64,000 bases of DNA from Botryosphaeria dothidea (GCA_011503125.2 WWBZ02000016.1:2914001-2978000); one strand, 5' to 3'. Shown: positions 12,685-25,325, counted from the first letter of the stretch. Program-made: numbers and translations. Notes: a model not told the origin generated them from the letters alone.

Positions 12685-15600
12685 GATACGAAAAAGAAAC
12701 CCCGAATGACGAAGCATGACGGACAAGGAAATGAGTTAATGGCGGCGTTTGGTTTCACGGAGGTCACATCAGAGGAATGGGCAACCTGGTGTAATCTACA
12801 ATAGAGTTCTGGGTTTCTGAATTTACGTGCATGAGGGTCGGAGAAGACATCGCTGGTAAGCCAGAAAGATTCCTTTCATATCAGTTTCTCTTGCGATACC
12901 TGAGTTTGAGCCTGTATATTTATCTTTTGGGTTTCTGGATTCGAAGGATGCTGTTTCTTTCTGGCATTTCATATCAGTTTGTACTCTAAACGGTTCAGCT
13001 CTGCGGCGAACCGGCATCGCTTTGACCTCATTTGAGGAGCTTTCGTCACATTGGATACTCTCGTGCTCGTATTTTTATATGCTTGGACCTTTGCTTTCGA
13101 CTCGCGTTTGAGAGATAGGTTTGAGTTTACTTCCAATATCATGCAAGGCACCCCACTACGAGGTACCATGCGCACCAGGCACATGCGCAGCGAGATCGAC
13201 GACCGGCATCGGCCCTCGCAAACACCGACACCGCAGGCTCAAACGAGCAAACTCAGCACCTAGCGAGCAAGAAAAAATATCTAAAGGTTCCAAGAACTTC
13301 GGAAGTCATATTCCTCTTCGTATAGAAACCACGCAAAGTGGGCGTGGTACCCGCAATCCTCGGCCCTTGGCACTGAAACTTGAGGGTTTCCCCACCACGG
13401 TCCTGCATCGACCGGCCGGAAGGTTACGGATTACGGTTCTTCGTGTGTTGGCTTTTGGTAACGGAAACAGTGTCCGCCGGAGGGGCCGTTAGGTAATAGA
13501 GTGGGCATCTAGATGCGGTGATCCGCACAGTGCCGGAACGGCTCGTGCGGGTGGGATGTAGCTCCGATGGGTGAGGAGTTCCTGGAGGGGCTGAGGTGGG
13601 CGGTTTCCGAGGGTGAGGAACAGTGCATCCGTTGGAGGATGATGGTATCAGTCCATGTTGTCATAGGCGAGCACTGTGTGCCCGCATTGTGTTCTGTCTG
13701 CTTACTGTAACCAAAACTGCTTTCAAGACTCTCAAAGAGGCGCACAAGTGATTGAATGCTATAATTAGAGCAGACACGTCTATTGAGTTGGTAACAGTCC
13801 CTTTTTGTTTCCTATCTTCTCGAGAGAAATGGCTTCATTCTCCCTTGATTCTCTTCCATATGCTCTCGTTGCAAGCTTCAAAAGACAGTCACATTGGCAA
13901 GACACTCATCAACACCCAGTATACTGCTCAGGGAAGCCTCGTGGGTCCATAGATTTGGTTTCTGGGTCCTTGTCGTGCATTCGTTCTCTGACGTAGATAT
14001 CAACACCCTGCGTTACGAAATAATGAAAGTTCTCGACGGCAGCCCTTCGGTCGTACTCCATGACGCGCATCTGACATAAGGGCGCTGCAAGATCACTTGC
14101 ATCTAAAATTCCGTCGATGATGTCTCACAACATGCGAAGATGTTGCCATCTCCCGCAAACCAGGTCTGTGGAAACAACTCGGTTCCCAAGCAAATGATCT
14201 GTACAGACTTCCCCGGGTGTCGCGACCAATAATCGTAATCGCTAAAAACAATGCTCCACCGTCAGACTGTGGTCCGAGCAACACATCGTTATCTAGAAGG
14301 AATGCTGTTCGCGGAGGAATTGTGTTGATGTGCTCGGGGAAGCGGAGCGATGTCGACATACACGCTACGAATTGTGACATTGACGGCGCACATCGTTAAG
14401 CTTTAACAGGCCGTTCGCATGGGGCGAATTTGCAATTCGTACGACTTCTTTCGTTAGATGATCAAGGTGTAGTTGGATGCTTAGAACATATCGTCATTTT
14501 GCGGTGGCGTTGATTGGTTGGTTCATCATGAGTCCTTCGAAGGCCGGTTCATTGGCGCATAGGGCTTTCCCCGACACCGTAGCTGGCTCTCCGTTAGCCT
14601 TCAACTCTCTTTGTTCTAGCGGTGCAGATGTTGGATTTCTTCTTTTGCAACGATGAAGTCCCTCCTATCCAATCCCATCCCCCCGCGTCCCCTCACGCGG
14701 ACGTCATCCGTTTACGCGAAAGATTCGCCGCCCTCCGATCCAATATCGCTTGCAAAAGCCCTCGCATTCTCTACAGCACGCCACGGTCGTGCTTCATGCG
14801 CACTCGTGCTAAACGGATCAACTGTCGGCGTCTGCGCCCTTCCTTCACACCATATGCCGCTATCACTTAACACCCACGCGCCAAGATCTCACGCACGCCC
14901 CGCCAACACATCGATAATTGTCAAGCATCGGGCGCCCCGGGCTTAAGCTCCGTCCCACACGCCCACCCAGCCGAAGAGGAAGGGGTCCGCGAGAGGGCGC
15001 GCCGCCGGGGGAAGCCGTCCGAGCTGACCATCACGGCTCGGTCGGTTCGCTTCCAGACGCGAACCACCGGAAGGATTCTCCCTCGGGTGCGTGGCTAGAC
15101 GCAAGAGGCAGATTTTACCGTGAAGGAAAGAGGGTGGTGTGGGCGAAAAGGGCTATCTTATGGTAAAGGCGCCGAGAGCTGATCCTACGAAGCCATGAGC
15201 AGAACTAGTTCCCGGATTGATGGCTTGCCACGCGTGAGCTTTTTGTTGCTTATTTGAGGTTTGAGGGTCTCGGTGGTTCTGGTTGCTTTGCTAGTGTTTG
15301 GATTGGTAGAGAGCAGGGGCTTTTCCCGGCAGGGGAGACAAAAGGCGGAGGGAGCGGCCTGGCTGCAGCTGAAAGAAACCTCCGATTCCGGACTCTTCGA
15401 GAGTCAATAGTTTCACTCCAATCCTTTTACGTCCACATGGCTGAATCAATTATTCGATGTTTAGTAGGGCGAAAGCTGGGGAGGTCCAGATCGTCAAAGC
15501 CCAGATCGTCAAGGGGCCGCCATCAGAGGTAGCCTCGTGCCATCTGCAGAGGCTTTAAGCTGCTGGCTTGAAACTGGGATCGAGGTATATGGTGGCAGAA

Positions 15601-16731
15601 GCAAACTGAGCTGAGATTTCAGAATATGTCCTGCTGATCGTATCGGCTTTGTACAGAGGAATGTTTCATCTAATGGTCAGCGCCGAAGGCGAATTCCTAC
15701 AGGTGAGCCAAATAAATGTCTGATCATGCTTGCTATAGGGATTTCAAACTTCCATCCGGATAGTTCTTCGCTGGAAATACAGTATGATTGCGTCCAAATG
15801 AATGCTTATTTGTTAACAGGTATGGCCATCAACCGTGGGTCGCGGTACTCTCCTGTCAGCAGATCAACGATCTGTTCCGTCTAGCTGAAAGGCGGCTCGG
15901 CTCCTATTATCAGCATTTACCAGATTGTAGCATTTTTATGCTCTGTCTTGTAAGTGAATCATCATCCTCAAGCTGTCTTGATGAACACCGCCATTAATAT
16001 CATGACAGCTACATCAAACATAACAGTGAACTGATGAAGTTTCTCCATTGTTGTTGATGCTGCTACCGCTGTGTTGAAGGGTGCGAAATTTGCAGTTCGT
16101 ACGGGGTTCTCTAAACACACAGAAAGAAGAAAACGGAGTCGCACGGGGCCTTTTGTTGTAAACAGTGAGCCTGAGAGATTTGCGAAGTTGTTCACAACGA
16201 GAAGGATTTGGCGCTGGAGGGTAAGCCCATTTTAAGTGCAGCCTCCAGTGCGGAAGTCGAGTCTAACACAAGAGTAGCCATGTGATTTTCATGATGTCAA
16301 TGCCGTTTCCGACGAGATATGTTGGCTGTAAAGCGGAATTAGAAGATAGTCTTGGGTTTTACTCATCTGTAGCTCTTTCGCTCTCGGCTGTTCTGGACAG
16401 AAGTCAGCCAATCGATGAGCACCAAACAAGTGAGAGGGAGAGAATCAGAGAGGAAACAAGCGGACATACCGATCAAGCGAGGCAAATTGGGAACTATTGT
16501 TTATAGCTATTCTTATAATTTCCATTCAATGGTGTCTAGCTGTCGAAGTTGGCAAATTCGTTTTGATACACGAAGGGAACGGCGTGTCCCCAAAGAGCAG
16601 TCAACCTTTTTCCGATGCAACAGATCATTACATCAAGCGCATCAAGCTGCAGATCTTGGAATATTCTTGGATTCTTCTTTTGTCTCTTTTGCGCATTCCT
16701 GCGATATCTGAACGTCGACTCCGCAAAAATC
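12685..16731. other. 4 kb gene-free stretch
   Basis: I cannot support any gene here. A frame at 14653-14946 begins with a good ATG (MKSLLSNPIPPRPLTR) and, after a shift near 14940, continues as a basic segment (PSELTITARSVRFQTR) to about 15095; it might be a small spliced gene or a remnant. An imperfect 21-base similarity links 14424-14443 and 16083-16104. The rest is AT-richer than the flanks and shows no clear transposon ends. Confidence 0.35.
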
Positions 16732-18147
16732 TCATGCCTCATCTCCATCGCTCGCCATCGCTGCAGGCGTGCCTCCCATGCTATCTATTCTTCTTTCGCT
16801 CGCAGCCGCACTACCTGCCCCATTCACCGGTGTCGCTGCACCACCAGCCCCTCCGGCCTCGATCCTTAGTCTCTCGTACTTTTCTCCAGCTACCTTCAGC
16901 TGACTTTGTATCCACGATTCTTGGGAAGCGATATCTGCCTTCTCCCTTGCCAGTTCCTCCAGCCTCCTGACCTTTGCTGCCTTGGTCTCCTCCTGCTCCT
17001 TCAATGACGCACGTAGCCGTGCCAAAACGCCACCCAGCTCTGGTAGTGGTGCGATCTTTGGCGGTGTCCGAGGCCGCTGCGGGTTATCTGCACGAGCATC
17101 TTTTGATCCGTAAGTGCCTGCCTTTGTCTGCGCAGCTTCGTACGCAGCGTTGCGCTCTTCCTCTGAGTCGTCAGAGCCGTCGTCGGCGGAGCCGCCACCT
17201 TCGGCATCTGCGATCATGCTGGCCATTTCCTCGCGGCGCTTCCGTGCAGCCTCACGCTCCGCTTTGCGGCCAAGCGATATACGTCCGTCCTCGACATAGT
17301 CATCGAAGCCCTCGGCGATATCCTCGTCTTCGTGTACTAAGCGACTCTCCGGGTACTTCTCCTTGATCGTTGTCCGGATAGCAACGTCGCGAGGGCGATC
17401 AAGATCGTCGCTGTCGTACGCATTTTCTTCATCGTACACGGTCCTTTCCCTGTCGTCATCCGCATCCAGTGACATGTATCCTGTTTCCTTTGCTAATCGT
17501 CGCCGGCGCTCCTTCTTCTCTCGGATTTCCGCATCAGTGGGAATAGCTGAAGAGGCCTTCAAGCTTGCGAGCGGTCCGAACTTGGCTGCAATATCCACAT
17601 CTTTCCCTGCAGGCTCATCCTCCTCGCCCGCGCTCGTTCCCAAATCCTTGGGCGTGGATGGCTGCGAATCACGCAATTCTGCCAGCGCTTCCTTGCTATA
17701 GCTTGGGCGATCCTCCGGGGCGTCTCTCCGTGACGGCAATTGGTCCGAAGTCAACGACACGCGAAGACCTTTACGTTCGGCATTCTTCTCTGCCGCTATC
17801 CTGCTCAGGTTCGATTTCTTCGGCGTGAACACAGCACCGCCGTCCTCATCGCCCTCGGCAGCGCCTTCGCCGGGGCCAAAGGAGAGGCGGAGGGAGGAGC
17901 GTTTCTTTCCTTTTGCGACGAGCGGGCGCTTTACAACGGGTTCTGTCAGGCTCTTGATCAGCGATCTGTCCGGGGCACGCGAGTCAGAACAGAGAATTTC
18001 GTTGCGTGGTGCAGGTGTGATATGAGAATACTGACCTGGTGTTTGGGCGCCCGCATCAGTGCCAGAGCTGGTGGCGCCGGCGTCTTCATCTTCGTCCTGG
18101 CCGACCTTGCGTGGGACGCGTCGTGCTGCGCCGAATGATTTTCTCAT
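16732..18147 (-). CDS. ntr2: NTR2-like spliceosome disassembly factor
   Basis: Read as one exon the gene encodes 471 residues. It starts MRKSFGAARRVPRKV, contains VVKRPLVAKGKKRSS followed by LRLSFGPGE near residue 85, a middle part rich in acidic and Arg/Lys residues, and a C-terminal coiled coil near residues 385-430 (ARLRASLKEQEETKAAKVRR). This fits the fungal NTR2 family, whose yeast member joins Ntr1 and the helicase Prp43 to take apart the lariat spliceosome in the nucleus. A 66-base in-frame intron at 18031-17966 (GTATTC, CTGAC branch, GACAG) is possible; removing it would delete 22 residues before SLIKSL. The gene shares a 344-base divergent promoter with the SmG gene. Confidence 0.75.
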   Translation of the reverse strand: MRKSFGAARRVPRKVGQDEDEDAGATSSGTDAGAQTPGQYSHITPAPRNEILCSDSRAPDRSLIKSLTEPVVKRPLVAKGKKRSSLRLSFGPGEGAAEGDEDGGAVFTPKKSNLSRIAAEKNAERKGLRVSLTSDQLPSRRDAPEDRPSYSKEALAELRDSQPSTPKDLGTSAGEEDEPAGKDVDIAAKFGPLASLKASSAIPTDAEIREKKERRRRLAKETGYMSLDADDDRERTVYDEENAYDSDDLDRPRDVAIRTTIKEKYPESRLVHEDEDIAEGFDDYVEDGRISLGRKAEREAARKRREEMASMIADAEGGGSADDGSDDSEEERNAAYEAAQTKAGTYGSKDARADNPQRPRTPPKIAPLPELGGVLARLRASLKEQEETKAAKVRRLEELAREKADIASQESWIQSQLKVAGEKYERLRIEAGGAGGAATPVNGAGSAAASERRIDSMGGTPAAMASDGDEA

Positions 18148-18491
18148 GGTTGCTTTGGATGTCGATCAAGCAATGGCCCGGTAAATGGAAGTATATGGTA
18201 TGGGTTGTGTCGTACTCCGGTTTGCGCGCGTGGCCGGGCAGCTCGCAAGTTGCGCGAGAGTTATGCCTTGGTGTAGAAGTGTTGCGGCCTGCAAGCTCCA
18301 GGAAATGCGTCGCAGTGGCGGGCGGTGAAGGGCAGAAAGATGGGCTTGGCGCGTCCGGCGCGCGAACTTGAGAGCTCAGTGTCGTCGCATTTCCAACACC
18401 ACCTGCCCGCCGACCACCGCCCGCCCGCACTCTTCGTCAACCGCTCCGAACCACTTCGCTTTCCACAGTTTTCTCACACAAACTCGTCGCC
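18148..18491. promoter_or_regulatory. Divergent promoter between NTR2 and SmG
   Basis: This 344-base gap separates the start codons of two divergent spliceosomal genes, so it must contain both 5' leaders and promoters. No TATA box is obvious. A pyrimidine-rich run precedes the SmG start (CCACAGTTTTCTCACAC, 18463-18479). Confidence 0.5.
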
Positions 18492-19067
18492 ATGCCTCAG
18501 GCTCAGCCGGAGTTGAAGAAGGTACTGTTTTGGCAACCCTCCCCAAAGCTTCTCTTTCTAGCACCAGTTTGGCCCCGTTCTAACATCCACCTTTCGTGAA
18601 GTACCTCGACAAGCGCCTTTTCGTACAGCTCAACGGCTCCCGCAAGGTTATTGGTGTCCTCCGCGGCTACGATGTAAGCTCCTTCCTCCGATCAAGCTCC
18701 GCAGCTCGGATGACCCGCCTTGTAAAAGCGATGCCGAGATTGACGCCCGCTATCCATAGGTTTTCCTGAACATTGTCCTTGACGAGGCTGTCGAGGAGAA
18801 AGCCGGTGGCGAGAAGGTCCGCATCGGCATGTGTGTATGTGGCTACACTCTCTCTGGGAAATATGTAGAGCACAGCACTGATTAAGATACTTGCAGGTCA
18901 TCCGCGGCAACTCTGTTGTCATGCTTGAGGTACAATTTAATACGCCCATCTCGTGTCTTCTTGGCGCCATCTTCCTTTCATATGCAAAGATTTGGATTTC
19001 GTGCGCGCACTACTAACACTGTGCTTCACAGGCTCTTGAGCGTATCGGCGGCGACGACCGCAGGTAA
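18492..19067 (+). CDS. SMX2: Small nuclear ribonucleoprotein SmG
   Basis: Five exons, 18492-18521, 18602-18673, 18760-18834, 18897-18929 and 19032-19067, encode 81 residues. The protein matches SmG throughout: MPQAQPELKK, then the Sm1 motif (KRLFVQLNGSRKVIGVLRGYD) split by an intron at its end, then the Sm2 motif IGMCVIRGNSVVMLEALERI. SmG is one of seven Sm proteins forming the ring around the Sm site of spliceosomal snRNAs. Four introns in 246 coding bases is dense even for this genome. The first acceptor reads GAAG rather than CAG or TAG, but it is the only one giving the conserved YLDKR start of exon 2. The exon 3 donor GTATGT puts Cys where human SmG has Val. Confidence 0.92.
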
Positions 19068-19504
19068 AGCGGTGCAAGCACGGGACACGGTCGACAAATT
19101 TTCTTCTCTATTACGGATACCACCACGACTTCTACCGATGATGCTCGAAGCGACGGGGTTCAGGGCTAGCTTCGCTTAGTGTACAAAAGAATTGGAAGCA
19201 GGGAAAAAGCATCAACGGTATGCTCAATCCACCAAACATCCTCATGCTTTTGAGTAAACTCCTTCATTGACAAGAACGAAAGTGTGGGCTTCTTCATTCA
19301 CCACTTCGAAGGCGTTCATTGACGGGTCAAAACGGGCGATTGGATAGCGGTAACTGCTCGAGTCAAAGCAGCCGGCGAACGAAAGTATGCACAAATCAGA
19401 GAGATTTTGCTCATATGAATCCCCTGATCGGGAAGCTTTCCCTATCTTGACGCGATTGTTTGAATTTGCTTGTCAAAATTTCACTACTACATTTGATTAA
19501 TTTT
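19068..19504. other. Intergenic region, convergent ends
   Basis: This holds the 3' flanks of SmG and the phosphotransferase-like gene. No coding frame, RNA gene or repeat is apparent. Confidence 0.4.
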
Positions 19505-20808
19505 CTATAACTTGGCTTTCGCTTCTCCCTTCTTGATCTTTTGCACCAATCCCCACGCAAGCTCTCCCATGGGCTTCATTCCTTCACCATAATCCCTCGC
19601 CTTCAACGAGCTTGCCTGGCGTCTTGCATACCTTGCCGCAATTCCCTGCAAGATCACGGAACCGCGATACAAGTTGAATGCCTCGCCCCACGTTATGTCC
19701 TGCGCAGGATTCCACCCGGCAGTTTCTGCATACAAAGCAACTAGCTCATCATGCAGAGGCAGGCCGGGCGTAGCGCCGGGCTGGAAGGACTGGGTGCCAC
19801 GGCCGCCGGCGCCGATGCTGACGCCGGTGGAGGCGGTGACGTAGGGGGACAGCAGGTTGGACAGGTCGGACAGCGGGTGGCCGATAGTGGACATCTCCCA
19901 GTCGAGGATGCCGATGACGCGCGGCTCCGTCTTGTGGAAGACGACGTTGTCGATCTTGTAGTCGCCGTGCACGAAGGAGCTGCGGTCGCGCGGCTGCGCG
20001 GCCGCGTCCGAGAAGAAGGCCACCATGTCGTCGTAGTGGGGGATCTTGCCGACCGGCTCGTTGCTGTCGACGTCGCGCGTCTTGGCCTGCGCTTCCGAGA
20101 TCGTGGCGAAGGTCGCGAGCTGCCGGTTGAAGAAGCCGGACGGCTTGCCAAAGTTGGACATGTTGATGTCGCCCGGTTTGACACGGTGGAATTTGGCCAG
20201 CGTGCGGACGGCGTCGTGCCACCTGGGGGAGCGTTAGCATGTTTATACAACTACGTCCACTACATTTTGAGCGAACATGTGGCACAGGTCTCCGCAGTGC
20301 TTGACCGGCCTGTCCGTTCTCTGTACGTACATCATCGTCCTGTCCTCGACGCTCACGTCGGGCAAGCTCGGATCCTCAAAGATGCGCCCATCCAGGAACT
20401 CCATGATGTAGAACGCGGTGCCGAGGACGGAGTCATCTTCGCACAGGCAGTACGCCTTCGGTACGGGCACGTCCGTCTTGGAGAGCGCGGCAATGATGCG
20501 GTACTCGCGGTCGACCTTGTGCGCCGTCTTAGAGAGCAGCTGGCCCGGGGGCTTCTTGCGCAACACGAACTTGGAGCCGGTTGGCGCGGATGTCAGGAGG
20601 TAGGTTGGATTGGATTGACCATAGCCAAACTGGATGCGAACTCAGTACCATGTCACACATTGCACACGAGGAAGCCGTGGTGGTCCATTGGGAAAGGAAA
20701 AGCACATACCTGTTTGACGTCAATCGGCGTCTTGATCTCCGGCACGTTCGCGTCAATGTACCTCGACAGGGCCGCGACGTCGATGGGTTGGCGAACCTCG
20801 CCCGCCAT
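19505..20808 (-). CDS. APH-fold phosphotransferase, ACAD10/11 kinase-domain-like
   Basis: Three exons, 20808-20710, 20629-20331 and 20222-19505, give 371 residues. The first intron ends CATCCAG and restores [14 protein letters not shown], the nucleotide-binding loop region; the second joins RTMM to [12 protein letters not shown]. The catalytic loop is HGDYKIDN (H218, D220, N225) and the metal-binding motif is [12 protein letters not shown], both intact. This is the stand-alone form of the phosphotransferase domain found at the N-terminus of mammalian ACAD10/ACAD11, where it phosphorylates 4-hydroxyacyl-CoA for beta-oxidation. That substrate is an inference here; related fungal proteins are usually named aminoglycoside phosphotransferases on fold alone. 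The C-terminus ends KGEAKAKL, which is not a classic peroxisomal SKL signal. Confidence 0.85.
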
Positions 20809-21830
20809 GTTGTCCGCTTTCTTTTTTTTGCTCGTCTATATCTTCAGGTCCAGCGTCGCAATGTGGAGTGCTCGGTGTCTTCCCTCCAAGGGTCCAGCCT
20901 CATGTTTGTTCGACTTAGCCGCGGAAGCTTGCAGCGTGGTGAGCGGAGGTGGGAGCTTGGATCAGCCCTCTTGCCGAGGCTCCTCTGCGGGGTGCTCGGA
21001 CAGAGAAAGCCAAAAAAGACTGGAGCACTCCACACACATGGTCCCAGCCCTAGACCACCCTAGGCAGGGGATGGGAACGGCCAAATGGCGTCTGCACGTC
21101 GATTGGATCGTGGCCACCACATGCAAATAATGTTTTTCTGACTTCACACACTGCCAAGTTCGTTGCTCGCTGTTTATCATCAGCGAGCGTACGTTTCCCC
21201 TTCGCCTGGGCGCACTTAGCAGGGAGCTGCCTGCTCTTCATGGAGTCAAATACCGAACGAAAAGACATGAAGTTGATACGTTTCAACGCCAACCGAGTAT
21301 CATCCAATTCTCTAGGCAGAGGGCATGTTGGTACTACTGTCTTTGTCGAGCTTCAACGTAACGGACACGGTAAGCATGCTTGGCCCCTGCAGGCAACATG
21401 ACGTCGTGTTGGAAGGATGCTAATTGGCTGGACAGAGAGATAAATACATTACTGAAACGGGAAAATACTGGTTGCTGCCGGAGCTACATGCGAGGAAGTT
21501 GTCGGCACGACTAATGAAAGAGAGGAAAGTAGAAAGAGCGCATGACACGCTATTAGTCTTGTATCGATTATCGCAGGAGTGTTCGCGGAGACTATCTCTC
21601 TACAAGAACCAAAGTGATGAGTGCGGACCCCTCTGAAGCCCAGAAGCCTTTCATGAATCGTGCAGCGACAAGTGATGACGAACGCCTCGCTGTACCCAGT
21701 AATAAGTCTACCCAGTGCCCCGTTGCAATGCTTTAAAACGACAAGCCAAAAACCAAGTACTCCGACGGAATCCGTATCCGTCATTGAGCTGAAGTCCAAG
21801 TGGGAATAATGAGAAGGCCTTTGTAGAAGC
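20809..21830. other. Intergenic region
   Basis: Promoter side of the phosphotransferase-like gene and 3' flank of SPT2. No frame resembling a protein and no repeat was seen. Confidence 0.4.
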
Positions 21831-23006
21831 CTAATACGTCTTCTTCTTCTTTGCTTGTGACGCCATCCTCTCAAGCATTGCCTTGCGCTCTGCCTTCCTG
21901 CGTTTGAGCTCCTCTTCTTCGCGGAGGGCCTGTTCATCCTCTTTCCTGGCAATCCGCAAAGCCATCTCTTCTTCTTTATCGACATCGAAGATGCCTGCCT
22001 CCATGTCCGAAGAGCCTTCCGAATCATAGCCTTCTTCTTCCTCTTCTTCCTCATCATCTTCATAGTATCGGTAGCGCTTCTCCATCGGCCTGGGACCGAG
22101 GGAACCGCTTCTGCTCCTATCGCCTCGGTCCAGTCCTGGCTTGCGTGCTGGTGCACCCCTATTCATGGTTCCTTGGTAGGATGGTTCCTTCGGAGCCTGA
22201 CGCATGGTGCCCTGGTAGCCAAGATCGGCCGCCTTCTTCTTTTCTTTCGTAGGCTCGCCAGCCTTAGGGTCAACGCCCTTAGCTTGTCCCTTAGGTCCCA
22301 ACTTTTGTGCTAGCTTGGGGTCCTTCGCGGCTGCTGCTGTCTGCTTGTTCTTCTCGTCCAGTGCAAGTTTCTCCTTCTTGGTCAGCTTCTCCACAGGCTT
22401 GTGCTTGATAGCACCAACGGGAGCCTTTGACTGCTGTGCTGCCTTTGCTCTTGCCAGAATCTCTTGGTATGATCCCTTCTTGGGTGCTGGACCAGATGAA
22501 GTTGGGACTCGTGCAAGAGTGGGTGAAGGCTTTGCGGCTGGCTTTGCGGCGGCAGTGGAAGCGCCCGGCCTTGCGGCAGGTGCAGATTGGACGGGCTTGC
22601 GAGCAGGATTGGCTGTGCCAGAAGGCTGAGCAGTGCCGCGATAAGGAATAGAGTTCGCCGTTGAGGGCGTGGCGGGTTTCACCACTGGAGAGGCGGTACC
22701 AGTACGGGATACGGGGTTTGAACGTGACGAGTCTGGTTCCCTGCGCGCTGCCTTGGTTGATATGGATGCGGGGTCGCCTTCTGCCTTACGCTTGGGCGCC
22801 GTTGCTAATGCCACACCGTTGCTCGAGCCACCGACACGTGGTGTTTGGGTCGGTTTGATGGTGGGGGCTTGCGAAGGGGTGGCTCGTCCAGATTGCGACT
22901 GCGACTGGCTCGCGCCGCCGCCGATAGAAGAAAGGACACTGTTGAGGAACTGTGGACATGGTCAGAAACGGTTGCGCCGTGCGGCAGCGGACTGACTCAC
23001 GCTCAT
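21831..23006 (-). CDS. spt2: SPT2-like chromatin protein
   Basis: Two exons, 23006-23001 and 22949-21831, give 374 residues. The first exon is only six bases (Met-Ser) before a GTGAGT donor; after splicing the protein begins MSFLNSVLSSIGGG. It is low-complexity and rich in Ser, Pro, Ala and Lys. Two related repeats, YQGTMRQAPKEPS and YQGTMNRGAPARK, lie near the middle. The C-terminus has the SPT2 signature: a basic RPMEKRYRYYEDDE block, a Glu run, then EAGIFDVDKEEEMALRIARK and a final basic coil ending KKKKTY. SPT2 binds DNA and histone H3-H4 and keeps chromatin closed behind RNA polymerase II. Six-base first exons are easily missed by gene finders. The gene is divergent from ribosomal protein P2. 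Confidence 0.88.
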
Positions 23007-23607
23007 CGTGGAAAGGGCCCAGCCGTTTGTTCAGAGATCACCGACACGTGCTTGTAAAGCTGGCGCTCATGCTGCGGGCATGAGAAGGACGGTGCGGAGC
23101 GAGCGAACGGATGGGGGGAGGGCGGCAGGAGTGGCGGGGCGACCGGCGGGCGGAAGTGGGAGGAAGAAGGAGAAGAACAGAGAGGAAGGTGAAGAGGACG
23201 GCGAGGAAGAGAACATGACGCTCTTAAAGGCGCGGCCATCGGCACCGGAATATCCAAGAGCACCTTCCAGAGCCCGAGCGCACGCTGCCGCTACCCGGCG
23301 AGCGGGCGTTTGCCTGGAGACACCGTCGCGCTAGCGTCCGCATCTAGCTTAGCGCCTCGCACACCTGGATTCTCTCTATTCTGTTACTCTGCGCGGGCAC
23401 ACTCTGCTTCTTCTTCTACACCCAACGACAACCTTTTAGGACTCGACGTTTCAGTCTCCGCCAACGCGGCTAAATCGATTGATTCGCTTGTTCTTCTCCA
23501 AACCCCTCCACAAGTAAGCCGCCTGTCTTGCTGCGGCTCGACCACACGCGCCGCAGTTTTCGCGTTACTGGCTTCGGCAATCGCTGACATTTCGCAGCAA
23601 CCACAAA
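23007..23607. promoter_or_regulatory. Divergent promoter SPT2 / RPP2, with a likely RPP2 5' UTR intron
   Basis: The 601 bases between the two start codons must serve both genes. On the RPP2 side a good intron lies entirely in the leader, 23514-23597: donor GTAAGC, branch GCTGAC, acceptor TTCGCAG, ten bases before the ATG. Leader introns are common in ribosomal protein genes of fungi; usage here is inferred. Confidence 0.5.
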
Positions 23608-24008
23608 ATGAAGCACCTCGCTGCCTACCTCCTCCTTGGCCTCGGTGGCAACACCAGCCCCTCCGCTGCCGACGTCAAGGCTGTCCTTGAGTCCGTCGGT
23701 GTTGAGGCTGACTCCGAGCGCCTTGACAAGCTCATCTCCGAGCTTGAGGGCAAGGACATCCAGGAGGTACGATTATTTAACCTTGATTGAATGCGAATCT
23801 GCGTGCGAACTACCTCTGACACCGCGAACAGCTGATCTCCAGCGGCTCTGAGAAGCTCGCCTCCGTCCCCTCTGCCGGCGCCGGTGGTGCCGCTGCTGGT
23901 GGTGCCGCTGCCGCTGGTGGTGCCGCCCCCGCCGAGGAGAAGAAGGAGGAGAAGGAGGAGGAGAAGGAGGAGTCCGACGAGGATATGGGCTTCGGTCTCT
24001 TCGACTAA
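23608..24008 (+). CDS. rpp2: 60S acidic ribosomal stalk protein P2
   Basis: Two exons, 23608-23766 and 23832-24008, encode 111 residues. The N-terminal dimerisation domain ([15 protein letters not shown] through ELEGKDIQE) and [13 protein letters not shown] across the intron identify P2 rather than P1. A flexible Ala/Gly hinge follows, then a Glu/Lys run and the universal stalk tail [12 protein letters not shown], which binds translation factors. P2 forms heterodimers with P1 on uL10 at the GTPase centre of the large subunit. Length is normal for the family. A probable additional intron lies in the 5' leader. The gene is head-to-head with SPT2. Confidence 0.97.
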
Positions 24009-24531
24009 GCGTATCACGGTCAAGGCTCGGTCTCTTCTGCGCAGGATTGGGTTTAACGGCTCGGAATCTGGCAAGGAAAGGCTCACGTGTATGGCTTGGA
24101 AATTTGGAGGAATTAGTGCTGGCCGAAAAAAGGGCGTCATCTGGACGAGGAGCATATGCAGCGGAAATGCTGTGTGATATCCAATAAATATGAAAAGGCC
24201 GTACACCTCCAACTGCTGCAATATTTGACTGTGAAATATGCATTGCTAGGCAAAATGAGCTGCATACGGGTTGAGAATTCCAGTCACCATGCTGCTCAGA
24301 CGCCGCTTTTCTCTCATGTGATATGGAATTTCCTTGCTACGTTCATGACAGCCTGGTTTATCGATAGCTGTGAGGGCGCTCGGTGAGCAGTTCGGGGCCG
24401 GTCTTGGCGCTCGCTTAGGCTCTCGCACCACAATTTGGGCGAACCTGGCCGCCGCCGACACAACCTCAACCGCGACATCAACCTTTGCGCCCCCTTCGAA
24501 GTCCACAACCCGCACTTCGATAACCGCAAAA
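24009..24531. other. Intergenic region between RPP2 and RPS15
   Basis: This contains the RPP2 3' UTR and the RPS15 promoter. A run with the sequence GCCGCCGCCGACACAACC precedes the RPS15 leader near 24449. Nothing else recognised. Confidence 0.4.

Positions 24532-25325
<794 letters not shown>

Noticed and set aside
14424..16104. A 21-base similarity (CGAATTTGCAATTCGTACG-like) at 14424-14443 and 16083-16104
   Set aside because: One gap and one mismatch over 21 bases can occur by chance in 64 kb, and there is no flanking similarity.
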